Assembly (NCBI GenBank): GCA_024231905.1
Contig: JAAEQC010000059.1
Span: 1 to 64,000 of the forward strand
DNA from: a bacterium
Lineage (GTDB): Bacteria; Krumholzibacteriota; Krumholzibacteriia; LZORAL124-64-63
Reading direction: 5' to 3'
DNA: 64,000 nucleotides
The translations under genes and the position numbers were made by a program. Positions 7,908 to 15,679 of this stretch are shown in pieces (position 1 is the first letter of the stretch; each line of letters starts with the position of its first letter). The notes below the pieces were generated by a model. It was not told where the DNA came from, made no database searches, and saw only the letters and a list, made by a program, of their open reading frames with translations.

Positions 7908-9137
7908 ATGTCCGAGAACGGTGCTACCAGTTGTCCCGTAACGGGTTCGGAGCGACTGACCATTCTGGACACCCTGCGCGGGTTTGCCGTGCTGGGCATC
8001 CTGGTCATGAATATCCGCTCCATGGGTATGCCTTCGGCCGCGTATTTCTTCCCGCGGGTCTGGGGCGACCTGGAGGGATTGAACGGCTGGTTCTGGCGCC
8101 TGGGCGACCTTTTCGCCGACGGCCGCTTCATTTCCATCTTCTCCATGCTCTTCGGAGCGGGGATCGTGCTCATGAACGAAAGGGCGCGGGCCGCGGGCCG
8201 GCGGTGGGCCGGTTTGCACTACCGGCGCATGCTCGTCCTGCTGCTCCTGGGTCTCGCCCACGCCTACTTGCTGTGGGACGGAGATATCCTCGTGCCCTAC
8301 GCGGTGACGGGCATGGTCATGTTCTGGTTCCGCAACGCCCGGCCATCGCGTCTGTTGATCGGTGGGTTGGCCCTGCTGGTCATCGGTTCGTCTCTCATGT
8401 GCCTGGCCGGCTGGAGCCTGGACCAGGCTCCCGAGGATATCCGCCTGGAGCAGGTCCACGACCTGACCCCGCCGCCGGAGGAATTGGCGGCCCAGGCCGA
8501 GGACATGCGGGGTGGCTTTTCGGATCAGATGAAGCACCGGGTCAAGGGGGCCCTGGAGATGCACACGATGATCCTGCCCTGGTTCATGTTCTGGCGCGTG
8601 GGCGGCCTGATGCTCCTGGGCATGGCCCTGTACAAGTGGGGCGTGCTCGTCGGACGCAGCGCCACCCGGTTCTACGTGGGTCTCGTGATTCTGGGTTTCG
8701 GGGTCGGACTGCCGGTCACCCTCTGGAAGCAGTCCCGGGTGGAGGCGGTGGACTGGGAGCCGATTCGCACCTTCTTCGTGCTGGGTAACTACGGCTACTG
8801 GGCGAGCGTCCTCATGGCCCTGGGCTGGATCGGACTGATCGTGCTCGTGGACCGGTACGGCCTGCTGGCCGGGTTGCGGCGGCGGTTGGCCGCCGTGGGA
8901 CGGATGGCCCTCAGCAACTACCTGGCCCACTCGGTGATCGCGTCGTTCGTCTTCCTGGGCCACGGGCTCGGCCTCTATGGCCAGGTGCCGCGGATCGGGT
9001 TGGCGGGCCTGGTGGCGGCCGTCTGGATCCTGCAACTGGTGGTCTCGCCCTGGTGGCTGGCGCGGTTCCGCTTCGGTCCGGTGGAGTGGGCCTGGCGTTC
9101 GGCTTCGTACCTGAGGCGGCAACCTCTGCGCCGCTGA
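7908..9137 (+). CDS. DUF418 (YeiB-like) membrane protein
   Basis: 409 residues with about ten membrane segments. The beginning, with I-L-D-T-L-R-G-F-A-V-L-G-I-L near residues 20-33, and the C-terminal R-x-R-F-x-x-G-P-x-E-W-A-W-R stretch are characteristic of the DUF418 family, which is related to the acyltransferase 3 type of membrane proteins. The function of the family is not established; roles in transport or envelope modification have been suggested. A GGAAGGAG ribosome binding site supports the ATG. It diverges from the pilin gene. Confidence 0.88.
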   Translation: MSENGATSCPVTGSERLTILDTLRGFAVLGILVMNIRSMGMPSAAYFFPRVWGDLEGLNGWFWRLGDLFADGRFISIFSMLFGAGIVLMNERARAAGRRWAGLHYRRMLVLLLLGLAHAYLLWDGDILVPYAVTGMVMFWFRNARPSRLLIGGLALLVIGSSLMCLAGWSLDQAPEDIRLEQVHDLTPPPEELAAQAEDMRGGFSDQMKHRVKGALEMHTMILPWFMFWRVGGLMLLGMALYKWGVLVGRSATRFYVGLVILGFGVGLPVTLWKQSRVEAVDWEPIRTFFVLGNYGYWASVLMALGWIGLIVLVDRYGLLAGLRRRLAAVGRMALSNYLAHSVIASFVFLGHGLGLYGQVPRIGLAGLVAAVWILQLVVSPWWLARFRFGPVEWAWRSASYLRRQPLRR

Positions 9138-9160
9138 GTCCTAGACGATGGATATCAGAA

Positions 9161-9191
9161 AAGACCCCCGGACCGTGGGCCCGGGGGTCTT
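9161..9191. terminator. Hairpin terminator between convergent genes
   Basis: An 11-bp perfect stem (AAGACCCCCGG / CCGGGGGTCTT) with a 9-base loop lies between the DUF418 gene and the convergent epimerase gene. The left side is preceded by AAAA, so the minus-strand transcript ends in a short U-run. Confidence 0.7.
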
Positions 9192-9212
9192 CGAACGCCT
9201 GGGAACGGAGAT

Positions 9213-10361
9213 CTAGCCGTTGGCGGCGTGCCAGGCGGCCAGCAACTCGGCCTCGCGCTCGGGGGTGATACCCGCACGCATGTGCCGCTGCTGCTGTTCC
9301 TCGTCCAGGGTGGCCCACCAGTCGAGGGTGGCGCGCACGGTCTGGCGGATGGGCCGGAAAGTCATGCCGGCGGCCAGGGAACGGTCCACGTTGACGAAGG
9401 GATGGCCCGCGTCGTCGCCCTCCAGGGGCACCCACACGGGCATGTCCATCCAGGCGGACACCTCGTGCTCGGTCAGGAACTCGGTGCTCGCCCAGGTGAA
9501 GGCGGCGTCGGATCCCGAGACCTCCCGGCAGGCGGTCAGCATCTCGCCGATGGTCAGCTCCTCCGGGGGCGTAGTGGCGTTGAACACCCCGGTGATGTTC
9601 TCCTCGGCGCAGCGGACGATGAACTCGCCCAGATCGCGCACGTCGATGATCTGGGTGGGGATCTCCGGACCATCCGGCGCCAGCACCTCGCCGCCCTTCT
9701 GGACCCGCACGGGCCAGTAGGTGAAGCGCCCGCTGCGGTCCCGCGGACCGACGATCAGACCCGGGCGGATGTTGGTGGTGCGTCCCGGATAGGCCTTTTC
9801 GGCCGCCTGCTCGCACAAGGCCTTCAGGGGACCGTAATTCTCACCCGTGATCTGGCGCATGGTCTTGACCTCGGCGACCTCCTCGTCGCTGATGGTGCCG
9901 ACCGGCGAATCCTCCGTGAGGCCCCGCTCGGAAAAGTCAGCGTAGACCGAGATGGACGAGATATTGATGTACTGCTTCACATTCCTGCCCAGGGCCTCGG
10001 CCGCACCCTCGACCACCGAGGGGAAGTAGGCGCTGGTGTCCACGACCACGTCCCACTCGCCGTCCTTCAGGGCGTCGTGTCCCTCGAGACGGTCGCCCAC
10101 CAGTTTCTCCAGATCCGGATAGAGGTGGGGGTTCGTGCGGCCGCGGTTGAAGAGAGTCACGCTGTGGCCGCGCGAGAGGGCGTTGTTCACCACGGCGGGG
10201 CCCAGGAAGGCCGTGCCGCCGAGGACGAGGAAGCGCAGGCGCCTGTCGGCCTTGGTGCGCTGGAAATCGGCCCAGGCCAGGTCGCCCGTGAGGGACGTGG
10301 CACCCACCAGGGCGCCGGCCGCGGCCGTGGTCCGGAGGAAGTCGCGTCGAGTCCAGGTCAT
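9213..10361 (-). CDS. Tat-exported NAD-dependent epimerase/dehydratase family protein
   Basis: 382 residues. The N-terminus MTWTRRDFLRTTAAAGAL is a twin-arginine signal (RRDFLR at 5-10), so the protein should be exported folded. It is followed by a Rossmann fold with FLVLGGTAFLG (about 44-54) and a YxxxK pair (Y-G-P-L-K near 180), as in extended SDR proteins of the CSP41/epimerase type. These enzymes act on nucleotide sugars or similar substrates; export of such a fold is uncommon and implies that cofactor is bound before Tat transport. Stands alone with an AAAGGTG ribosome binding site. Confidence 0.85.
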   Translation of the reverse strand: MTWTRRDFLRTTAAAGALVGATSLTGDLAWADFQRTKADRRLRFLVLGGTAFLGPAVVNNALSRGHSVTLFNRGRTNPHLYPDLEKLVGDRLEGHDALKDGEWDVVVDTSAYFPSVVEGAAEALGRNVKQYINISSISVYADFSERGLTEDSPVGTISDEEVAEVKTMRQITGENYGPLKALCEQAAEKAYPGRTTNIRPGLIVGPRDRSGRFTYWPVRVQKGGEVLAPDGPEIPTQIIDVRDLGEFIVRCAEENITGVFNATTPPEELTIGEMLTACREVSGSDAAFTWASTEFLTEHEVSAWMDMPVWVPLEGDDAGHPFVNVDRSLAAGMTFRPIRQTVRATLDWWATLDEEQQQRHMRAGITPEREAELLAAWHAANG

Positions 10362-10482
10362 CGGGTCACCTTTCGGGAAACGGCGGTGGTGCCGGAGATT
10401 ATGGTAGGGATTATTAGCACGCCTCTACGTGGTTGCGGAGGAAAAGGTGCGTCCGAAACGCGCGCCTGTTGATGACGCGGAC

Positions 10483-12315
10483 TCAGGAATCATCCGGATG
10501 ATCGGGACCGACAGAGTCGGCCGCCGCATCCGTCCCCATCACCCGGCTCCCCGCCGTCACCTCGTCCAGATCCCGTCCGGTGGCCACGCTCAGCAGGTTG
10601 AAAAAGATGTCCTGCAGGCCGCCCACCTCCTGGGCCGAGTGGCCCTGGGCCAGGAGTCCCACCGTCCAGTCCACGAAGCTTTCCTTGCGTTCGAGAACCA
10701 GGGAGAGGGGCACGATCATCTGCCCTTCGTCCCACATGAAGGCGACGTTCTCGTCGGACAGGCCGGCGGCCCGGATGAGGTGGTGACGGGCCCGTGCGTA
10801 CTGGCCGAGGCCCACGTCCGTCAGGGCGGCGTAGAGGACCGCGTTGGTGGTGGGGCCCCAGATGCGGAAGCCCTCACCGTACTCGCACAGCACCAGCGCC
10901 TCGGCCGGCGCAGCGTAAAGGGCGTTGGCCCAACGGACCTCCACGTCCTCGCCCACGGCGAAGCGGGGCCCGCGGTCGCCGCCCACGGTCAGGTGCAGTT
11001 CGGTGGGTTCGACCCGGTTCTCGCCCGCCTCCTCGGCGGCACGGGCTGCTCCGGGATCCACCGGAATCTGCAGGAGCACGAGGGTGCGGTCATGGTCGGT
11101 GCCCGCCGGCCAGGGCAGGTCGCGCATGAGGCGGGTCGATTGCCAGGAGAGACTCGTGGCGCGTACGACCGGGTCGGCGGGGAAGCCCATTTCATTGCGG
11201 TTGTCGAGGCGCACCCGCATACCGCCGAAGGACCAGATCGCCGCAGTCACGGCCAGCAGCAGCACCACCACCGGCCGGGGCGACCAGCGGCGGGGTACGG
11301 CCCGGCCCAGGGCCAGGACCAGGGCGGCCGCCGGCAGCAGTGCCAGGTAGGGTCTGATCTGTTGGCGCAGGGGCAGGGCGGGGCCCAGGGCGAGGACGGC
11401 GGCCAGCAGCAGGGTTGCCGGCACCCGGTCGCCACGCCGCCAGCACCACCCGGCCCAGGCGGCCCAGAGCAGGAAGAGGGCGCCGCCGGCACTGGACATG
11501 GTCCAGGTGATCCGGCTGGCCAGGATCGGTCCCGGGGAGACGAGCCACCAGCCGAAGGTCGTGAGGTTGGCGACCATGAGGGCCGGACCCCCGGTACGGT
11601 AGGTATCGTCCGCACCCGTGGCGAAATGTTGCGCCACCAGCCAGCTCTCGCAGAAGACGACCAGGGTCAGGAAGACGAGCAGGGTCCAGACGGCCGGTCC
11701 GGTGCCCGATCCTCGGCGATGGCGGACGCCGCCGAGGGCCAGGAGGGCCAGGAAGACCGGCAGGCCCAGTCCCGGCTCCTTGGCCAGGATGGAGGCCAGG
11801 GTCCAGAGCCCCGCGGCGAAGGAGTTGCGGGGGCCGGGGGCCAGCCAGCGCTCCACCGCCGCCAGGGCGCAGACTACGGCCAGGAGTTCCTGGACGCCGG
11901 CGGCCCAGTACAGGGGTGTGAAGGCCAGGGGGGTGGCGGCGAAGAGGAGTCCGGCCAGGTAGCGGCCGCCTGAACCCAGTCCCGCCCGAGCCCCGATGCG
12001 CACCACCAATACGGCCGAAGCGCCGTGCAGCAGGAGGCGCAGCACCGCATGAGCTGCGGAGTCGAGTCCGAACACCGGCCAGACCAGGCGCCACCACAGG
12101 TGCTGGCTGAGCCAGCGGGCCGGCCACTCGGTGGTCCCGGCTTCCCAGCCGGCGGCGCGGGCCAGCAGGCCCCAGTCGTCCAGGGTCCACCAGGCACCCA
12201 GGGCCGGTAGGCGGCCCAGGATGGCCACGGCGGCCACGGTGCCGAGCAGCAGGAGGTCGCGGCGCAGGCTCGGGGTGTCGGTTGCTGTCGCGGGCGTGGC
12301 GGTGACGGATTCCAT
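10483..12315 (-). CDS. GT-C-type membrane glycosyltransferase-like protein
   Basis: 610 residues with about eleven membrane segments in the first 400 and a soluble C-terminal region of about 200. The first loop has W-W-T-L-D-D-W (about 42-48); acidic residues at this place are the catalytic mark of GT-C glycosyltransferases of the PMT/ArnT type, which use polyprenyl-phosphate sugars at the outer face of the membrane. The C-terminal part has no family I can name. GGAGGAA precedes the ATG. The gene diverges from the DUF1684 lipoprotein gene. Confidence 0.65.
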   Translation of the reverse strand: MESVTATPATATDTPSLRRDLLLLGTVAAVAILGRLPALGAWWTLDDWGLLARAAGWEAGTTEWPARWLSQHLWWRLVWPVFGLDSAAHAVLRLLLHGASAVLVVRIGARAGLGSGGRYLAGLLFAATPLAFTPLYWAAGVQELLAVVCALAAVERWLAPGPRNSFAAGLWTLASILAKEPGLGLPVFLALLALGGVRHRRGSGTGPAVWTLLVFLTLVVFCESWLVAQHFATGADDTYRTGGPALMVANLTTFGWWLVSPGPILASRITWTMSSAGGALFLLWAAWAGWCWRRGDRVPATLLLAAVLALGPALPLRQQIRPYLALLPAAALVLALGRAVPRRWSPRPVVVLLLAVTAAIWSFGGMRVRLDNRNEMGFPADPVVRATSLSWQSTRLMRDLPWPAGTDHDRTLVLLQIPVDPGAARAAEEAGENRVEPTELHLTVGGDRGPRFAVGEDVEVRWANALYAAPAEALVLCEYGEGFRIWGPTTNAVLYAALTDVGLGQYARARHHLIRAAGLSDENVAFMWDEGQMIVPLSLVLERKESFVDWTVGLLAQGHSAQEVGGLQDIFFNLLSVATGRDLDEVTAGSRVMGTDAAADSVGPDHPDDS

Positions 12316-12370
12316 GGTTCCTCCGGATTGCGGGGCGGGACCGGGCCATGGTAATCAAAGGCGAGAGGAT

Positions 12371-12398
12371 TTGAAACCGGAACGAACGGTGGTATCAT
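12371..12398 (+). promoter_or_regulatory. Sigma-70-type promoter for the DUF1684 operon
   Basis: TTGAAA (12371-12376), a 16-base spacer and TATCAT (12393-12398); each box differs from the consensus at one base. The start codon at 12453 lies about 50 bases after the expected transcription start. Confidence 0.55.
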
Positions 12399-12452
12399 GA
12401 ACGACGCCCGAGACGACCCTGGAAACGCAAACGTCCCGCGAGGTGACCCGCC

Positions 12453-13115
12453 ATGACCGATCGCCGTCCCCACACTCTGCTGCGCCTGTTCGCCTGCCTG
12501 CCCGTGATCCTGCTCGCTGCCTGCGGCGGCGAGGCCGATGCACCAGGGGCGCTGGTCATGGACCAGCACGAGTACGAGCGCTGGGAAATTGCCCTGGTGG
12601 AGATGCGGATCGAGAAGAACGACGCCTTCATGGTGCCGGAATCGACGCCGCTGCCGGATGCTTCCCGCGAGGGCTTCGTGGGCCTGAACTACTACTTCCC
12701 CGAGTCGGCTCTCCGCTTCCGCACCCCCTTCGAGACCGCAGCGAGCGCGGATACGGTGCGCTTGACCAAGCGCAAGGGCAACGTGGTGTCCTACGTGGTG
12801 CGCGGGCACGTGCGATTCCACCATGAGGGGCGGAACCACAGTCTGGCGGTCTTCGGTCCGGTCGAACCCGCGGGCGAGGACTACCTGTGGCTCCCCTTCT
12901 TCGATGCCACCAACCAGGACGAGACCTACCCGGGCGGGCGCTACATCGATGTCGCGCTGGACGCCGACGGCATGGTCGACCTGGACTTCAACTACGCCTA
13001 CAACCCCCTGTGCGACTACAACCCGGACAAGTACAACTGCACTCTGCCGCCGGTGGAGAACACCCTCGGCTTCCCGGTGAAGGCCGGTGAGATGCGCTAC
13101 TCGACCGGGCACTGA
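12453..13115 (+). CDS. DUF1684 domain lipoprotein
   Basis: 220 residues. A lipoprotein signal ends in L-L-A-A-C (Cys24). The body matches the DUF1684 family: a P-x-x-x-R-F region, then GGRYID, D-F-N-Y-A-Y-N-P-x-C and the terminal L-P-P-x-E-N motif. Cysteines in the C-N-P-x-C-x-Y-N region are conserved in the family. The function of DUF1684 proteins is unknown. A GAGGTG ribosome binding site precedes the ATG, and the downstream DUF456 gene begins one base after its stop. Confidence 0.85.
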   Translation: MTDRRPHTLLRLFACLPVILLAACGGEADAPGALVMDQHEYERWEIALVEMRIEKNDAFMVPESTPLPDASREGFVGLNYYFPESALRFRTPFETAASADTVRLTKRKGNVVSYVVRGHVRFHHEGRNHSLAVFGPVEPAGEDYLWLPFFDATNQDETYPGGRYIDVALDADGMVDLDFNYAYNPLCDYNPDKYNCTLPPVENTLGFPVKAGEMRYSTGH

Positions 13116-13116
13116 C

Positions 13117-13641
13117 GTGGAATTTCTCGCCGAACTGGGCCAGTGGTCGTGGTATGTCCTGTGGGCCCTGCTGCTGGTGGCCGCTTCGCTCTTCGTCTAC
13201 CTGGGCCTCGGCGGCAACTTCATTATCCTCGGGCTGGCGCTGATCCACGCCCTGGCCACGGGTTTCGACCCGATCGGCTGGAAACTGCTGGCGATCCTGG
13301 CGGGCATCGCCGCCCTCGGAGAATTCATCGAGTTCGTGGTGGGGACCTTCTACGTGGCCAAGCGGGGGGCCTCCAAGCTGGGGGTGGCGGTGGCCTTTGC
13401 CGGTGGCCTGCTGGGGGCCTTCCTGGGCAACGGCGTGCTGCCGGTGGCGGGAGCAGTGCTCGGCAGCTTCCTCGGGGCTTTCGGCGGCGCGGTACTGGGC
13501 GAATACTGGCACCGGCAACGCCTGGAACCCAGTCTACGCATCGGCGGCCACGCCTTCGTGGGAAGGTTGCTGGCCATCGTCATCAAGCACGCCCTGGGAC
13601 TGGTCATGGTTTTCCTGATCCTGCGGCGAACCCTGCCCTGA
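13117..13641 (+). CDS. DUF456 family membrane protein
   Basis: 174 residues with four or five membrane segments that are very rich in Gly, Ala and Leu. The G-E-F-I-E-F-x-x-G-x-x-x-A-K-R-x-G-A-S stretch followed by glycine-rich helices is typical of DUF456. The function is unknown. The GTG at 13117 directly follows the stop of the DUF1684 gene, so translation is probably coupled; an earlier in-frame GTG at 13087 is possible. Confidence 0.8.
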   Translation: MEFLAELGQWSWYVLWALLLVAASLFVYLGLGGNFIILGLALIHALATGFDPIGWKLLAILAGIAALGEFIEFVVGTFYVAKRGASKLGVAVAFAGGLLGAFLGNGVLPVAGAVLGSFLGAFGGAVLGEYWHRQRLEPSLRIGGHAFVGRLLAIVIKHALGLVMVFLILRRTLP

Positions 13642-13659
13642 TTCCGGCCGGCAGGCGTC

Positions 13660-13688
13660 TTGCCGTCGAACTCCTGCCGTGGTATTAT
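13660..13688 (+). promoter_or_regulatory. Sigma-70-type promoter before kinase stub and phosphatase
   Basis: TTGCCG (13660-13665), a 17-base spacer and TATTAT (13683-13688). The -10 box overlaps the left arm of an inverted repeat (TGAAATT 13688-13694, AATTTCA 13708-13714, 13-base gap) that lies over the expected transcription start and could be an operator or a 5' hairpin. Confidence 0.55.
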
Positions 13689-13732
13689 GAAATTGAATCC
13701 GACAACGAATTTCAATCAGCCTAGGAGAGTCC

Positions 13733-13924
13733 ATGCTCGGAGAGCAGATCGGGCCCTATGTGGTGGAGTCCGAATTGGGCCGCGGCGGTATGGGGGAGGC
13801 GTACCAGGCCCAGGATACGCGCCTCCAACGGGATGCAGCCCTGAAGATCCTGCCGCCGGAATTCGCCGCCGAACCCGAGCGCCTGGCCCGCCCGCTGGCG
13901 CTCGTTGCTGGGATACGGGAATGA
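13733..13924 (+). pseudogene. Truncated Ser/Thr protein kinase (N-terminal stub only)
   Basis: 63 codons that match the very start of a PknB-like kinase: I-G-P-Y-x-V-E, the glycine loop L-G-R-G-G-M-G-E-A-Y, and the ATP-binding lysine in A-A-L-K-I-L-P-P-E-F. After L-A-R the similarity stops where a full kinase continues for about 200 more residues, so the catalytic loop is absent. It keeps a good promoter and a GGAGAG ribosome binding site. Its stop overlaps the ATG of the phosphatase gene (ATGA at 13921). It is best read as a deletion remnant that now works as a translated leader. Confidence 0.75.
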
Positions 13925-15558
13925 CTGGCGAGGCACTCGAACTGGTGGGCGTCGTGGAAGGTGAGGAGATCCGGCAGGGCTTGGCGGAGGGAACGTTGCG
14001 GGTGGGCCGGGGCGCCGACGTGGATCTGCGTCTCGTGGCCGCTGGCGTATCCCGCAGCCACGCCGAGATCGTGGTCTCGGGCGACCGCGTGACCGTCGCG
14101 GACCTGGAGAGCCGCAACGGGACCCGCCTGAACGGGAGCCGTGTGACCGAAGCCGTGCCGGTGTCGGCGGGCGACACCCTGGAGTTCGCCGGCTGCGTGT
14201 TCCGGATCGAGGTCCCGGGCCGCTCCGGGGGAACCCGGTACAACGAGTCGGCCACCCTCATGCCCAAGGAGGAGATCTCCTGGGAGGAGGTCCGCGAACA
14301 GCGCGCGGCCAAACGCGACCGCCAATCCCTGCTCTTCCAGGTGCTGGCCGAGGCCGGCGACCTGCTGACGGTCCAGCGCAGCCCCGAGGAGCTCTACGAG
14401 CCGATCCTGGACCTGGTGCAGACCGCCCTGGATCCCGAGCGCATCATCGTGCTTCTGGTGGAGGAGGGCGCCGAGGAACCGCAGATCGCGGCGTCGCGCA
14501 CCCTGGGCCGCCGCCGCGGCGAGGGGCTGGCCCTGAGCCGCACCATGGTCAACCGGGTGCTCAACCAGAAAACCTCCCTGCTGACCACCGACCCGCTCAA
14601 CGACCCGGATCTCGACGGCGCCATGAGCATGATCAGCCAGCAGATCCGCACGGCGGTGGCGGCGCCCCTGTTCGACAACGAGGACGTGATCGGGCTGCTC
14701 TACGCTGACGACTCCCGTCCCGGCAAGCGTATCTCCCGCGACGAACTGCGGGCCTTCACCCTGCTGGCCAACGGCATCGCCGTGGCCATCACCCACGCGC
14801 GCTACCACGCCCTGGAGGAGGAGAAGCGGCGCCAGGACGCTGAGTTGGCCACGGCCAGCGACATCCTCGAGAACATCCTGCCGACCGCCATGCCCGACGT
14901 GCCTGGCTACGACCTGATCGCCCACCTCGAGCCATGCTTCGAGGTGGGGGGCGATCTCTACGAAGCCCGCTTCCTGCCCGACGGCCGTCTGGCCTTTTGC
15001 GTGGGCGACGTTTCGGGCAAGGGCCTGGGCGCGGCCCTGCTGGTGACCCAGATCCTGTCTCTCTCGCGCTTCATGGTGGGCGAGGGCTGGGAAGCGGCGC
15101 CCCTGGTGACCCGCCTGAACCGCGAGATCTTCCAGACCACGGATCACCTGCGTTTCGCGACATCCTATTGGGGCTACCTGGAACCGGAGACGGGCCACGT
15201 GACCTGCGTGAATGCAGGCCACAACCAGCCCTTCCTGGTGCGGGCCGACGGTCGTTGCGAGATCTGCCCCATCGGTGGCCTGCCCGTCGGTATTCTCGAA
15301 GACTCGGAGTACGCTCCCAACGGAATCGACCTGGATCACGGTGATACCCTGGTCCTGTTCAGCGACGGCATCCCCGAGGCGGTGGACGAAGCCGACGAGG
15401 AATACGGGGAGGACCGTCTGGCCGCCCTGCTCACCTCCCATCGGGATCGCAGCCTGGCCGAAATGGTCGAAGCCGTGCGCGCGGACCTGGAGGTCTTCCG
15501 TGGTGACGCGCCCGTGGGAGACGATGTGACGCTGGTGCTCCTGAAACGCCTTCCGTAG
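13921..15558 (+). CDS. FHA-GAF-SpoIIE (PP2C-type) signalling phosphatase
   Basis: 545 residues. An FHA domain (about 1-95) carries G-R-G, S-R-S-H-A and N-G-T-R-L-N and binds phosphothreonine peptides. A GAF sensor domain follows (about 140-295), then a short coiled coil and a SpoIIE/RsbU phosphatase domain (about 320-540) with GGDLYE, GDVSGKG, NAGHNQP, FSDGI and GDDVT, which supply the acidic metal ligands. Such enzymes dephosphorylate partner-switching proteins or other phospho-Ser/Thr proteins. The start overlaps the kinase stub, which suggests that a kinase once accompanied it. Confidence 0.9.
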   Translation: MTGEALELVGVVEGEEIRQGLAEGTLRVGRGADVDLRLVAAGVSRSHAEIVVSGDRVTVADLESRNGTRLNGSRVTEAVPVSAGDTLEFAGCVFRIEVPGRSGGTRYNESATLMPKEEISWEEVREQRAAKRDRQSLLFQVLAEAGDLLTVQRSPEELYEPILDLVQTALDPERIIVLLVEEGAEEPQIAASRTLGRRRGEGLALSRTMVNRVLNQKTSLLTTDPLNDPDLDGAMSMISQQIRTAVAAPLFDNEDVIGLLYADDSRPGKRISRDELRAFTLLANGIAVAITHARYHALEEEKRRQDAELATASDILENILPTAMPDVPGYDLIAHLEPCFEVGGDLYEARFLPDGRLAFCVGDVSGKGLGAALLVTQILSLSRFMVGEGWEAAPLVTRLNREIFQTTDHLRFATSYWGYLEPETGHVTCVNAGHNQPFLVRADGRCEICPIGGLPVGILEDSEYAPNGIDLDHGDTLVLFSDGIPEAVDEADEEYGEDRLAALLTSHRDRSLAEMVEAVRADLEVFRGDAPVGDDVTLVLLKRLP

Positions 15559-15679
15559 TTTGTGTTAGAATAGTGTGTCGCCAGGTGGCTCCTGATGCCC
15601 GGCGATGTCATCCCGTTTCCCGCGGCTCCCCGCTCCGCGGGTCCGATCCGTCCCCGCAGCGACTGCGAGAGGCCCGGCT

